Shown: in pieces, positions 45,561-55,791 of the stretch
How the letters are laid out: each line of letters begins with the position of its first letter
Numbering within the stretch: the first letter of the stretch is position 1
Assembly (NCBI RefSeq): GCF_014396975.1
Contig: NZ_CP060719.1
Span: forward strand, 1,212,001 to 1,276,000
Source of the DNA: Thermomonas carbonis
Lineage (GTDB): Bacteria; Pseudomonadota; Gammaproteobacteria; Xanthomonadales; Xanthomonadaceae
Direction of reading: 5' to 3'
Length of the DNA: 64,000 bases
Program-made: the position numbers and the translations under genes
The notes under the pieces: model-generated
The model's database searches: none
What the model saw: the letters and a program-made list of their open reading frames with translations, nothing else
What the model was told of the DNA's origin: nothing

Positions 45561-46970
45561 GTGTCGCTCGAGAATGTCGAAAAACTGATCAAGGACAACA
45601 AGGTCGAATTCGTCGACCTGCGTTTCACCGACGTGCGTGGCGTCCAGCACCACGTGACGTTCCCGAAGTCGATCGTCGACGCCAGCCTGTTCGAGGACGG
45701 CAAGATGTTCGACGGTTCCTCGATCAGCGGCTGGAAGGGCATCAACGAATCCGACATGGTCCTGCTGCCGGATGCATCGACCGCGATCATCGATCCGTTC
45801 ACCGCCGACCCGACCCTGATCCTGACCTGCGACATCCTCGACCCGGCGACCATGCAGGCCTATTCGCGCGATCCGCGCGGCGTGGCCAAGCGCGCCGAGG
45901 CCTACCTGAAGTCCAGCGGCATCGCCGACACCGCATTCTTCGGCCCGGAGCCGGAATTCTTCATCTTCGACAGCGTCCGCTACGCCAACGAGATGGGCCA
46001 CACCTTCTTCCATGTCGATTCGGAAGAAGCCGCATGGAACTCCGGTCGCGAATACGAAGGCGGCAACACCGGTTACCGCCCGGGCGTGAAGGGCGGCTAT
46101 TTCCCGGTCGCGCCGCTGGATTCGCTGCACGACATCCGTGCCGAGATGTGCAAGGAACTCGAAGCCATCGGCATCGAGGTCGAAGTGCACCACCACGAAG
46201 TCGCGAACGCCGGCCAGTGCGAGATCGGCACCAAGTTCAACACCCTGGTGCAGAAGGCCGACGAACTGCTGTCGATGAAGTACATCATCAAGAACGTCGC
46301 CCACCGCAACGGCAAGACCGCGACGTTCATGCCGAAGCCGATCGTCGGCGACAACGGCAGCGGCATGCACGTGCACATGTCGCTGGCGAAGGACGGCAAG
46401 AACCTGTTCTCCGGCGATGGCTACGGCGGCCTGTCGCAGATGGCGCTGTGGTACATCGGCGGCATCTTCAAGCACGCCCGCGCGATCAACGCGTTCACCA
46501 ACTCGACCACCAACAGCTACAAGCGCCTGGTGCCGGGCTTCGAAGCGCCGGTGATGCTGGCCTACTCCGCGCGCAACCGCTCGGCGAGCTGCCGCATCCC
46601 GTACGTGTCCAACCCGAAGGCCCGCCGCATCGAGATCCGTTTCCCGGATCCGATGAACTCCGGCTACCTGACCTTCGCCGCGCTGATGATGGCCGGCCTG
46701 GATGGCATCAAGAACCAGATCGACCCGGGCGCACCGAGCGACAAGGACCTGTACGACCTGCCGCCGGAAGAAGAGAAGAACATCCCGACCGTGTGCCACA
46801 GCCTCGACCAGGCGCTGGAAGCGCTCGACAAGGATCGCGACTTCCTCAAGGCCGGCGGGGTGTTCTCCGACGATTTCATCGATGGCTACATCGCGCTGAA
46901 GATGAAGGAAGTGACCGCGTTCCGCGCGGCGACGCATCCGCTCGAATACCAGATGTACTACGCGATCTGA
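45561..46970 (+). CDS. glnA: Glutamine synthetase, type I
   Basis: A 469-aa dodecameric enzyme making glutamine from glutamate, ammonia and ATP. Signatures are [17 protein letters not shown], the [13 protein letters not shown] region, [18 protein letters not shown], and Tyr398 in DLYDLPPEE, the adenylylation site equivalent to E. coli Tyr397. It is therefore of the covalently regulated GSI-beta type. The start is GTG at 45561 behind CCGGAG. Expression is probably from the sigma-54 promoter at 45505. A strong hairpin follows about 100 bases after the stop. Confidence 0.97.
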   Translation: MSLENVEKLIKDNKVEFVDLRFTDVRGVQHHVTFPKSIVDASLFEDGKMFDGSSISGWKGINESDMVLLPDASTAIIDPFTADPTLILTCDILDPATMQAYSRDPRGVAKRAEAYLKSSGIADTAFFGPEPEFFIFDSVRYANEMGHTFFHVDSEEAAWNSGREYEGGNTGYRPGVKGGYFPVAPLDSLHDIRAEMCKELEAIGIEVEVHHHEVANAGQCEIGTKFNTLVQKADELLSMKYIIKNVAHRNGKTATFMPKPIVGDNGSGMHVHMSLAKDGKNLFSGDGYGGLSQMALWYIGGIFKHARAINAFTNSTTNSYKRLVPGFEAPVMLAYSARNRSASCRIPYVSNPKARRIEIRFPDPMNSGYLTFAALMMAGLDGIKNQIDPGAPSDKDLYDLPPEEEKNIPTVCHSLDQALEALDKDRDFLKAGGVFSDDFIDGYIALKMKEVTAFRAATHPLEYQMYYAI

Positions 46971-47292
46971 TGTGAGCGCAGCCGCCCGCGTGGCGGCAAG
47001 CGATGCAACAGGGCGAAGCAGGCTGATCCTCGCTTCGCTCCCTCCCCGGCGAGGATCGGATGGGGCCGGGAGGGCACATCGACGGATGTGCCCCTCCCGC
47101 GCCCTTGTGGCCGAGGAAGGGAACGATGCGGGCCAGGTGTGCGGTGGGGACCGCACGACGCGCAGGACGCGCATCACGCAAGGAGGAACAAACGGCGATC
47201 GACTATCGCCGCGAGCAGGACCAACCACCCTGCATCGCACGTGCACGCAACAAATGACTGGGGAGGGCTACCGCTTATCGAGGAGCCTTGTC
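46971..47292. other. 322-bp region between glnA and the porin gene with three hairpins
   Basis: No gene is visible. Three good stem-loops stand out: 47068-47098, 47139-47156 (GTGCGGT/ACCGCAC) and 47193-47211 (CGGCGAT/ATCGCCG). An AAGGAGGAA ribosome-binding-like motif at 47180-47188 has no start codon after it. I found no convincing sigma-54 or sigma-70 promoter for the downstream porin-glnK-amtB unit. Confidence 0.6.
47068..47098 (+). terminator. Long hairpin downstream of glnA
   Basis: GGGAGGGCACATC (47068-47080) pairs with GATGTGCCCCTCCC (47085-47098) with a GACG loop and a one-base bulge. It is not followed by Ts, so it may stabilise or attenuate the glnA transcript rather than end it. 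Confidence 0.5.
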
Positions 47293-48075
47293 ATGCCGTC
47301 TCGCACACGCACCACTCGTTCGATCCGCAACACCGCGATGGCATCCATCCTGGCCAGCCTCGCGCTCGCGTCCAACGCACATGCCGGCACCACCGGCAGC
47401 GTCAGCATCACCAGCGATTACATCTTCCGCGGCACCACCCAGGCCAACCAGGGACCCGCGTTGCAGGGCGGCGTCGAGTACGCGGCCGATAGCGGCTTCT
47501 ACGTCGGCACCTGGGGCAGCAACGTCAGTTGGCTGTCCGATCTCTCCAGCACCGCCGCACCCATTTCCAGCAGCCTCGAACTCGATGTCTACGGTGGCTA
47601 CCGTGGCAAGTTCAACGACACCGTCAGCTACGACGTCGGCGCGCTGTACTACTGGTATCCCGGCGACTTCCCTTCCGGCTTCAACAGCGCCGACACCCTC
47701 GAGGTTTACGCGGGCATCAGCGTGGCCGCGAGCGAGAAGATCACCCTCGGCGCGAAGTATTCGGTGGCCACCACCGACCTGTTCGGCTACGCCGATTCCA
47801 GCGGCAGCGGCTACCTCGACCTGAGCGCGAATTTCGTGGTGGCGGAGGGCTGGACCCTGGGCGCGCACGCCGGCAAGCAGTGGATCCAGGGCAGCGGCAA
47901 CGGCGCGTTCGAATACGCGGACTGGAAGCTCGGCATCACCAAGGGGTTCGACAACGGGTTCTCCGTGGGTCTGGCCTACACCGGCACCGACGCCGACGAC
48001 ACCCTCTACGTCAATCCGTACGGCAACAAGACCGCGCGCGACACCGTTGCCTTGACCGTCACCAAGGCGTTCTGA
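47293..48075 (+). CDS. TorF-family putative porin (TIGR02001 type)
   Basis: A 260-aa outer-membrane beta-barrel. The signal peptide ends ALASNAHA and the mature protein starts GTTGSVSITSDYIFRGTTQAN, the family hallmark. It has amphipathic strands throughout and a C-terminal phenylalanine (TVTKAF). GAGGAG at 47279-47284 supports the ATG at 47293. Only 21 bp separates it from glnK, so it is probably the first gene of a porin-glnK-amtB operon and may admit ammonium or another nitrogen source through the outer membrane. That role is inferred from context. Confidence 0.88.
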   Translation: MPSRTRTTRSIRNTAMASILASLALASNAHAGTTGSVSITSDYIFRGTTQANQGPALQGGVEYAADSGFYVGTWGSNVSWLSDLSSTAAPISSSLELDVYGGYRGKFNDTVSYDVGALYYWYPGDFPSGFNSADTLEVYAGISVAASEKITLGAKYSVATTDLFGYADSSGSGYLDLSANFVVAEGWTLGAHAGKQWIQGSGNGAFEYADWKLGITKGFDNGFSVGLAYTGTDADDTLYVNPYGNKTARDTVALTVTKAF

Positions 48076-48435
<360 letters not shown>

Positions 48436-48454
48436 CCACACCACGGAGGCTCCA

Positions 48455-50059
48455 ATGAAGACGCGTCGTTTCTCCGGGTGGAAGACCCGAGTCCAATCCG
48501 TGCTGCTGGCCGCGCTGTGCGGTGTGGCAGCCCTCACCGCGTTGCCGGCGTTCGCGCAGGATCCGGCAACCCCGGCACCTGTCGAAACCGCCGCCGCGCC
48601 TGCGGCCGAAGCGCCCTTGGTGGCACCCGAGGTGGCACCGGCCGACACCACGTCGGCACCTGCCGAGGTCGTCGCGACCGAAGCGGTTGCACCCGTTGAA
48701 GCCGCAGCCGCCGAAGAAGCTGCACCTGCAGAAGAGGCACCCGCACCGAGCATCAGCAAGCCCGACACCGTGTGGGTGCTGGTCTGCGCGGCACTGGTCA
48801 TCTTCATGACCCTGCCCGGCCTGGCGTTGTTCTACGGCGGCCTGGTGCGTTCCAAGAACGTGCTGTCGATCCTGATCCAGAACCTGGCGGTGTTCTCGCT
48901 GGTGGCGGTGCTGTGGGCGCTGTACGGCTACAGCTTCGCGTTCACCGAGGGCAACGCGTTCATCGGCGGCACCAATCGCGTGTTGGCCGCAGGCCTCAAC
49001 GCCTCGTCGATCGGCGCGACCTTCACCAAGGGCGTGTACATCCCGGAACTCGCGTTCTTCGTGTTCCAGGGCGCGTTCGCCTGCATCACCTGCGCGCTGG
49101 TGGTGGGTGCGTTCGCCGAACGGGTGAAGTTCGCCGGGGTGATGCTGTTCACCGTGCTGTGGTTCACCTTCGCCTACCTGCCGATGGCGCACATGGTCTG
49201 GTTCTTCCCGGGACCGGATGCGTTCACCAGCACCGAAGCGGTGGATGGCGTGCTGGCCAAGTCGGGCTACCTGTGGGCCAAGGGCGCGCTGGACTTCGCC
49301 GGCGGCACCGTGGTGCACATCAATGCCGCGATTGCGGGCTTGGTGGGTGCCTACGTGATCGGCAAGCGCACCGGCTACGGCCGCGAGGCGATCAAGCCGC
49401 ATAACCTGACCCAGACCATGGTCGGTGCCTCGATCCTGTGGGTGGGCTGGTTCGGCTTCAACGCCGGTTCGGCGCTGGAGGCCGGCGGCGTGGCCGCGAT
49501 CGCGTTCGTCAACACGTTCCTTGCCACCGCCGCGGCGGTGGTGGCGTGGCTGACCGTGGAGTGGATCGGCAAGGGCAAGCCGTCGCTGCTCGGCGCGGCC
49601 TCCGGTGCGGTGGCCGGCCTGGTCGCGATCACCCCGGCCGCGGGCCTGGTCGGGCTGAATGGTGCGCTGGTCATCGGCGCGATCGCCGGCGTGGTCTGCC
49701 TGTGGGGCGTGAGTGGGCTGAAGCGCCTGCTCGGTGCCGACGACAGCCTGGACGTGTTCGGCGTGCATGGCGTGGGCGGCATCACTGGTGCGTTGCTGAC
49801 CGGCGTGTTCGCGGCGCCGTCGCTCGGTGGCGCAGGCATCTGGGACTACGTGACCGAGACCGGCGTGGCCGAGTATTCGATCGGCTCGCAGGTCTGGATC
49901 CAGGCGCAGGGCGTGCTCATCACCATCGCGCTGTCGGGCGTGGTCGCGCTGGTGTCGTACCTGATCGTGAAATACACGGTCGGCCTGCGCGTCTCCGAGG
50001 AAGCCGAGCGCGAAGGCCTCGACATCACCTCGCACGGCGAGGCGGCCTACGAGTCCTGA
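48455..50059 (+). CDS. amtB: Ammonium transporter with long Ala/Pro/Glu-rich N-terminal extension
   Basis: A 534-aa trimeric ammonium channel. A cleavable signal (about residues 1-31, ending PAFA) is followed by some 70 residues rich in Ala, Pro and Glu, then eleven helices. Family motifs are LPGLALFYGGLVRSKN, the pore-region HMVWFFPG and GGTVVHINAAIAGL, and DVFGVHGVGG. CGGAGG precedes the ATG at 48455. The acidic Ala/Pro segment would face the periplasm; E. coli AmtB has no such segment. It is co-transcribed with glnK and ends at a strong terminator. Confidence 0.95.
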   Translation: MKTRRFSGWKTRVQSVLLAALCGVAALTALPAFAQDPATPAPVETAAAPAAEAPLVAPEVAPADTTSAPAEVVATEAVAPVEAAAAEEAAPAEEAPAPSISKPDTVWVLVCAALVIFMTLPGLALFYGGLVRSKNVLSILIQNLAVFSLVAVLWALYGYSFAFTEGNAFIGGTNRVLAAGLNASSIGATFTKGVYIPELAFFVFQGAFACITCALVVGAFAERVKFAGVMLFTVLWFTFAYLPMAHMVWFFPGPDAFTSTEAVDGVLAKSGYLWAKGALDFAGGTVVHINAAIAGLVGAYVIGKRTGYGREAIKPHNLTQTMVGASILWVGWFGFNAGSALEAGGVAAIAFVNTFLATAAAVVAWLTVEWIGKGKPSLLGAASGAVAGLVAITPAAGLVGLNGALVIGAIAGVVCLWGVSGLKRLLGADDSLDVFGVHGVGGITGALLTGVFAAPSLGGAGIWDYVTETGVAEYSIGSQVWIQAQGVLITIALSGVVALVSYLIVKYTVGLRVSEEAEREGLDITSHGEAAYES

Positions 50060-50090
50060 TCACCAGGGGAATCCCGCAAGGGAGTGGTGG

Positions 50091-50120
50091 GCGGGCGACG
50101 GCAACGTCGCCCGCTTTTTT
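50091..50120 (+). terminator. Rho-independent terminator after amtB
   Basis: A perfect 10-bp stem, GCGGGCGACG/CGTCGCCCGC, with a GCAA tetraloop is followed by six Ts, 31 bases after the amtB stop. It closes the porin-glnK-amtB operon. Confidence 0.95.
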
Positions 50121-50199
50121 GCATGGTTTCGGGGATGTCGAAGCGGCAACTCGGTGTTAGGGTTGGCGAATGACCGCCGGGGGCGGCACGGGGAACACG

Positions 50200-53100
50200 A
50201 TGATCACCACGATGCAGCGGCTGGGCCGCCGGTTTGCCTTGCCTGCCATGCTGGCGCTGTTTGCGACCTTCGCGTTCGCACCGCAGGCGTTGGCGCATGA
50301 TGCGCCACACCCCATCGCCAACACCGAAGGCGGCAGCCAGGTAATGGCGGTCTCGGCGGGTTGGTATCACACCTGCGGCGTGAAGGCGGACGGAGGTGCG
50401 ACCTGCTGGGGCTGGAACGGCAATGGAGTGTCGATGCCGCCGGCGGGGGTGTTTTTGGCGATCTCGCCGAGCCACTCGCACAGTTGCGGGCTGAAGGTGG
50501 ATGGCAGCGTGGCCTGCTGGGGATACAACTACTACGGGCAGTCGACGCCGCCGGCGGGTGCGTTCGTGGCGGTCTCGGCGGGCTACTACCACACCTGCGG
50601 TCTGAAGGCGGAGGGCAGCCTCGCCTGCTGGGGCGATAACTACTATGGCGAGTCCACGCCACCGGCGGGCGCGTTCGTGGCGGTCTCGGCGGGCCAACAC
50701 CACGCCTGCGGCTTGAAGGCGGACGGCAGCCTGGCCTGCTGGGGGAACAACGCCGATGGCCAGGCGACGCCGCCGGCGGGCGCGTTCGTGGCGGTCTCGG
50801 GGGGAGGACGCCACAGCTGCGGCGTTAAGGCGGACGGCGGCGTGTCTTGCTGGGGGCGGAACGCCGAGGGTCAGGCGACGCCGCCGACGGGCGGGTTCCT
50901 GGGAGTCTCGGCCGGCGCAAGCCACACCTGCGGCGTAAAGTCCGATGGAGGCACGACCTGCTGGGGTTTGAACGACAATGGCCAGTCGACGCCGCCGGCG
51001 GGGGCGTTCCTGACGGTCTCAGCGGGCTCTGCCCACACCTGCGGCCTGAAGGCGGATGGCGGTGTGCAATGCTGGGGGGCCGGCGGGCCGGGAACGAGTG
51101 GGTTCCCGAATCTTGACCAGACTACAGTGCCGGCAATGCTGGAATCCGCAGGGGCAGCGGGCTTTGGGCAGATTGCCGCGGGCAATGCGCATGCCTGCCA
51201 AGTGAACCGCGACGGCACCCTGGCGTGCTGGGGCAACAACGACGAAGGCCAGGCCACCGCGCCTGCAGGCCAGTTCACTCAAGTGGTGGCGGGCGACAGC
51301 CACAGCTGCGCGATTGGCACCGATAGCAAGATCACCTGCTGGGGCCGCAATGGCGCGGCCAATACGACGTCATTGTCCTCCTACACCTCGCGGCAACTGG
51401 CACCAGCTCCGGATGGTGCCTTGTGTTCCCTTTCTGTCGGCGGTTTTGATCCTTGCTTCCGGGGAACAGCGAGCTGGAGTTACAGCGAATTCCAGTTCCG
51501 CAATATCACCCACGATCGCAACAATGCATTTGAGGGCAGGCCGAATCTCTGCGGTGTGTCGTTGGCACATGCAGGCGCTGGATACTGCAACACCGGTTTC
51601 GATGCCCCAATACGGAAGCTACCGCCGGCCCTTGGCAGCGCCTGGAATCCGGTCTGAACCACCAATGCGGCCTGAAGGCCAACGGCAGCATTGAATGCTG
51701 GGGCGAGAATCTGGTCGATGACCAGCTGACCAACCTGCCTGCATCGAGCGACACCTTCCGCACCTTCAGTGTCGGCTGGAACCATGCGTGCGCGATCCGC
51801 GACAATGGAACCCTGGCCTGTTGGGGCAGCAACCTCAATGGCCAGGCCATACCGCCGGCCGGCTCCTATGTGCAGGTCGCCGCCGGCAACACCTTCACCT
51901 GCGCGATCCGCAGCGATGGCGTGCGCGTGTGCTGGGGCGACGATGGACAGGGTCAGGCCCCGCAATTGGCCTTGAGCCCCGGCAGCATCGCTGACGGCCT
52001 GGTGGGCAGCGCGCATGCAGGCGCAAGCTTTGCATTGGCCGATGCCGGCCCCAACGCCGATGGCGACTACGTGCCGCCGAGCCCGGTGTTCTACGCCAAT
52101 CCGGCCGACCTGCCGCCGGGCCTGAGCCTGAGTGCGGCTGGCGTGCTGTCCGGCACGCCGACCAGCGGCGGCACTTACACGTTTACTGTGGAAGGCGAGG
52201 ATGCCAACGGCTTCACGGCATCGCGCGAGTACACGGTGACCATCGCTGCCGACACCTCACCGCCGGTCATCAGCTACACGCTCAATGGCGAAGTCGCACC
52301 GCCGGCGACGCCGGACGGCGAGAACGGCTGGTACATCAGCAACGTGGCCGTGGCTTGGACCACGACCGATGCGGAGAGCGGCATCGCCAGCAGCAGCGGC
52401 TGCACGCCCAGCACCCTCACCGGTGATGCCACCGGCGCGACTGCGACCTGCAGTGCGACCAATGGCGTGGGTCTGGAGACCGAAGTCAGCACGGTCCCGG
52501 TGAACATCGACATCACCGATCCCGTGATCCAGGCCGCAGCCTCGCCGGCCGCCAACGGTGCCGGCTGGAACAACAGCAACGTGACGGTGAGCTACACCTG
52601 CAGCGATGCAACCTCCGGTATCGCGGGAGCCTGTCCGGCCAACCAGACCTTGAGCACCGAAGGCATCGGCATCGCCACCACGATCCAGATCGTCAAGGAC
52701 ACGGCCGGCAACAGCGGCAGCAGCAATGTGGTGATGGCCAACATCGACAGGACCGCACCGGTCTTGGCACCGACCTTGCCCGGCCTGATCCTGCAGGGCG
52801 GCAGCTACACCGCCATGGCCAACGCGACCGATGCGCTATCGGGCATCGACACGGCCAGCTGCACCCCGCTGGACACCAGCAGCGCAGGCACCCGCACGGC
52901 AACCTGCACCGCCACCGACAACGCCGGCAACACCGCTACGGCCACCGTCAGCTATACCGTGACGGGGTTGTACAGCTTCCAGTGGCAGCAGCCGCTGCTG
53001 CCGGTGCTGTACCAGGTCAGCCCGGGCCAGCGGATCCTGCTGCAGTTCCGCCTGGTGGGCAGCAATGGCTGGATCACCACCCTGGACAGCGCCACCACCA

Positions 53101-53333
53101 GCAGCACGTTGATCACCTGTCCCAGTCCGTATGCGATGAACCTGGCCGCCTACCGGGGCAGTGCGATCGACCTGCAGCACACCAACAACGGGATTTATCG
53201 CAAGACCTGGGATGCGCCCGGCATCCAGGGCGGCCCGCAACTGGTTCCCGGCGGACAGCGCGGCAGTTGCTACCGGATGACCCTGGACATCAACGATGGC
53301 CAGAGCCACAGCATCATGATCAAGCTCAAGTAA
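50200..53333 (+). pseudogene. Giant secreted RCC1-repeat protein with Ig-like domains, split by a -1 frameshift at about 51608
   Basis: With one C added to the CCCC at 51605-51608, this is a single chain of about 1044 aa. A signal peptide ends AFAPQALAHD. Twelve RCC1-like repeats of the form VSAGxxHTCGLKxDGxxxCWG follow, the first seven exactly 37 residues apart; three of the twelve lie after the break. A putative Ig/He_PIG domain (LPPGLSLSAAGVLSGTP) comes next, then two or three HYR-like Ig repeats (SGIASSSGCTPSTLTG, ATDALSGIDTASCTPLD). The repaired junction reads APNTEATAGPWQRLESGLNH. It is probably an extracellular or surface beta-propeller with a disulfide in each blade. An ATG at 50170 is an alternative start. 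Confidence 0.85.
50350..51126. repeat. Seven tandem 111-bp coding repeats
   Basis: Repeat units begin at 50350, 50461, 50572, 50683, 50794, 50905 and 51016, exactly 111 bp apart, each encoding one 37-residue RCC1-like blade. DNA identity between units is high in stretches such as GGCGGTCTCGGCGGG, so copy number may vary by recombination or be collapsed in assembly. Confidence 0.85.
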
Positions 53334-53362
53334 GCGGACGCCCGCGTCGAACCGCATGGAAC

Positions 53363-53385
53363 AGCCCGGCATAGCCGGGCTTTTT
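53363..53385 (+). terminator. Rho-independent terminator after the RCC1-repeat gene
   Basis: AGCCCGGC (53363-53370) and GCCGGGCT (53374-53381) form a perfect 8-bp stem with a three-base loop, followed by TTTT, 29 bases after the stop codon. Confidence 0.88.
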
Positions 53386-53485
53386 CGTCGGCATGCATCT
53401 CCAATCCATGCGAGGGCAACGCGATGGCTGCACGCCCCTTTGCTTTACGCTTGCAATCGTGCATCCACCCCGCTGCAATGCCCGC

Positions 53486-54256
53486 ATGACCACGCCACGC
53501 CTGACCCTTCTCGCCACGGCCTGCCTGCTGCTGTCGGCCTGTACCCATGCACCGCATCCACCCCGCAATCCGCTTGCGGAGTGGGTGCCGTCGCCGAATT
53601 TCGACGCGCGCCGGCCGGTGGTGATCGTGATCCATGCGACCGAGCAGGGCTCCGCCGAACAGAGCCTGGAGACGCTGCGCACGCGCAACCGCGGCGGCCC
53701 GGTCAGCTCGCACTACCTGGTCGGCGACGACGGCCGCACCTACCAGCTGGTGGCCGACGGCGATCGCGCCTGGCATGCCGGTGGCGGGCGCTGGGGCACG
53801 ATCACCGACCTCAATTCGGCATCGATCGGCATCGAGATCGACAACGAAGTGGATGAGCCCTTCACCGAGGCGCAGATCGTGTCGCTGCTGCGCTTGCTCG
53901 AAGACCTGACCACGCGCCTGTCGATCCCGAAGACCCAGGTGATCGCGCATGCCGACCTGGCACCCACGCGCAAGCGCGATCCAGGCTCGCTGTTCCCGTG
54001 GCAGCGCTTGGCCGAGGCCGGCTTCGGGCGCTGGCCGCAAGGCGAGCTGTTGGATCCACCATCGGGTTTCGATCCGTGGCTGGCGATGGCGGCGATCGGT
54101 TATCCGTTGAACGATCGCGCGGCCGCGGTGCGCGCGTTCCATCGGCATTACCGTGCCCGCGACGACGGCGAGGATCCGCAGGCCGCGTTCGATGCCGAGG
54201 ACTTGCGCATCCTGCATGCGCTCGCATCGCAAGTGACCCAGCCTGCGGCGAAATGA
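53486..54256 (+). CDS. N-acetylmuramoyl-L-alanine amidase lipoprotein (AmiD/Amidase_2 type)
   Basis: A 256-aa peptidoglycan amidase with lipobox CLLLSACTHA, so outer-membrane-anchored like AmiD. The Amidase_2 domain shows VVIVIHATEQGSAEQSL (zinc His), SHYLVGDDGRTYQLV, RAWHAGGGRW, SIGIEIDNE and VIAHADLAPTRKRDPGSLFPW (zinc His and Asp). The C-terminal region (GYPLNDRAAAVRAFHRHY) is a small peptidoglycan-binding-like helical domain. The ATG at 53486 starts the signal. It begins a run of envelope genes together with the LytM and L,D-transpeptidase genes. Confidence 0.92.
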   Translation: MTTPRLTLLATACLLLSACTHAPHPPRNPLAEWVPSPNFDARRPVVIVIHATEQGSAEQSLETLRTRNRGGPVSSHYLVGDDGRTYQLVADGDRAWHAGGGRWGTITDLNSASIGIEIDNEVDEPFTEAQIVSLLRLLEDLTTRLSIPKTQVIAHADLAPTRKRDPGSLFPWQRLAEAGFGRWPQGELLDPPSGFDPWLAMAAIGYPLNDRAAAVRAFHRHYRARDDGEDPQAAFDAEDLRILHALASQVTQPAAK

Positions 54257-54284
54257 TCGTTTTTCTTTCGATGACCAGGCGCGC

Positions 54285-55040
54285 GTGAGTCCGATGCAAG
54301 CACGCCATCCGCGTTTCATGATCGCCTGCGCGGCGCGCACCGGCAGCACGATGCTGGTGCGCACGCTGCGCAGCCATCCGCAGCTGATCGTGCATGGCGA
54401 AGTCTGGGGCGACAACATGGTCGGCGTGGACGGGCCGCTGGCGCAGGCGTGCGAAAGCGATCAAGCGCTGCGCGATGCACTGGAGGCGCTGCGCTTCGAG
54501 CAGCCCGAACGCGTGCTGCGCGAAACGTTCCTCGATCCGCACGGTGCGCAGGCGGTCGGCTTCAAGCTGAAGTACGACGAGCTGGTGCGGCCGCAATGGC
54601 AGGGGATTCGCCGACTGGTGGAAGCGGACAAGGATCTGGCGATCGTGTTCCTGCATCGCCGCGACTTGCTGCGGCGCTATCTCTCGCACCAGGTGGTGCT
54701 GCGCCAGACCGGTGTCACCGTGGTCGTCGCCGGTGGCACGCCGCCGCCGGTGCAACCGTTCGCTGTCGACATAGACGACCTGCTGCGCGACATCGCCGAG
54801 ACCCGCCGGCGCACCCGCGAGTTCGAGGCAGCGTTCGCGGCGCATCCGTCATTGCACATCGCCTACGAAGACCTTGCGGTCGATCCGCAGGCGCAATGCG
54901 ATCGCGTGTTCGAATTCCTTGGCGTGGGATCGGCACCGGTGCGGGTAGCGACCGAGAAGATCGTGCGCACGCCGCCGGAAACGCTCGTGCTTAATTATCC
55001 GGACGTGCAGGCCGCGTTGTTTGCCGCCGGCGAAGGCTGA
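54285..55040 (+). CDS. Sulfotransferase-family protein
   Basis: A 251-aa protein with the PAPS 5'-phosphosulfate-binding loop variant FMIACAARTGSTMLVRTLRSHP and a plausible 3'-phosphate-binding region (IVFLHRRDLLRRYLSHQVV). A helical C-terminus includes HIAYEDLAVDPQAQCDRVFEFLGV, typical of Stf0-like sulfotransferases. It may transfer sulfate to a carbohydrate or lipid; the acceptor is unknown. The start is either GTG 54285 or ATG 54294. It follows the amidase by 28 bp and is convergent with the LytM gene with a 4-bp gap. Confidence 0.8.
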   Translation: MSPMQARHPRFMIACAARTGSTMLVRTLRSHPQLIVHGEVWGDNMVGVDGPLAQACESDQALRDALEALRFEQPERVLRETFLDPHGAQAVGFKLKYDELVRPQWQGIRRLVEADKDLAIVFLHRRDLLRRYLSHQVVLRQTGVTVVVAGGTPPPVQPFAVDIDDLLRDIAETRRRTREFEAAFAAHPSLHIAYEDLAVDPQAQCDRVFEFLGVGSAPVRVATEKIVRTPPETLVLNYPDVQAALFAAGEG

Positions 55041-55044
55041 TCGC

Positions 55045-55788
55045 TCAGCGCGCGTCGCCGCGCAACTGCGGATACGGATTGATCGCAGTGCCCTTCCACC
55101 ATTGCTGCTCCGGTCCCAGCTCGAAGATCGCGAAATGCAGGTGTGGCGCATCCGGATTGGCGTTGCCGGTGGCACCGACATAACCGATCACCTGCCCGCG
55201 CTTCAGCGATTGTTTCTCGGCGATGCCGGGCGCGTAGCCCTGCAGGTGCGCGTAGTAGTACGCGAGCGTGCGTTGCGGGTTGAACTGGTAGAGCGTGGTG
55301 CCGCCTAGCTTGCTGTCGAACAGTTTCTCGACGGTGCCGTCGGCCACTGCCAGCACCGGCGTGCCGGCCGGGGCCATGATGTCGATCGCATCGTGCACGC
55401 GACCACCGCTGCGGGCATCGGTGAAGGTGTCCTGCAACTGCTCTGCTGTGATGCCCTGCACCGGCAGCAGCAGCGTTGCTGCATTCGTCGCGGGTGCAGC
55501 GATGCCGGCATCGATCGACGCCGGACCGACGCCGGTGGCGCGCACTGCCGGTGGCGGCAACATCGGCGCGTTGCTGCCGACTGCCGGTGCTGCGGCAGGC
55601 GCGCCGGCATCGGCATCGTTCGCAGGCTGCGTGGGCAATGGCATTTGCACGCGATCATTACCGACGGCTGCTGCGGGTGGGCCACCACGGGTGATCGCGA
55701 AGTAGGTCGCGTTGGCACCGACCAGCGCGCCGAGCACGAACAGCAGCACTCCGCGCAGGAACGGACGTTGGCGGCGTTCGCGGCGCAC
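55045..55788 (-). CDS. M23 family (LytM-type) membrane-anchored metallopeptidase
   Basis: A 247-aa protein with an N-terminal membrane anchor (FLRGVLLFVLGALVGANATYF), a long Ala/Pro-rich spacer and a C-terminal peptidase M23 domain. Zinc and catalytic motifs are GGRVHDAIDIMAPAGTPV (HxxxD), the YYYAHLQGYAP region and PHLHFAIFELG. All four key residues are present, so it is probably an active periplasmic endopeptidase cutting peptidoglycan cross-links. Its ATG is three bases after the upstream L,D-transpeptidase stop, so the two are co-transcribed. Confidence 0.9.
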   Translation of the reverse strand: MRRERRQRPFLRGVLLFVLGALVGANATYFAITRGGPPAAAVGNDRVQMPLPTQPANDADAGAPAAAPAVGSNAPMLPPPAVRATGVGPASIDAGIAAPATNAATLLLPVQGITAEQLQDTFTDARSGGRVHDAIDIMAPAGTPVLAVADGTVEKLFDSKLGGTTLYQFNPQRTLAYYYAHLQGYAPGIAEKQSLKRGQVIGYVGATGNANPDAPHLHFAIFELGPEQQWWKGTAINPYPQLRGDAR

Positions 55789-55791
55789 GGC

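Noticed and set aside
47250..47275. Sigma-54 promoter before the porin (GG-N10-GC at about 47252-47266)
   Set aside because: Only the invariant GG and GC and two or three other bases match; far weaker than the glnA promoter.
50350..51126. CRISPR-like array
   Set aside because: The 111-bp repeats are directly tandem with no spacers and encode protein blades.
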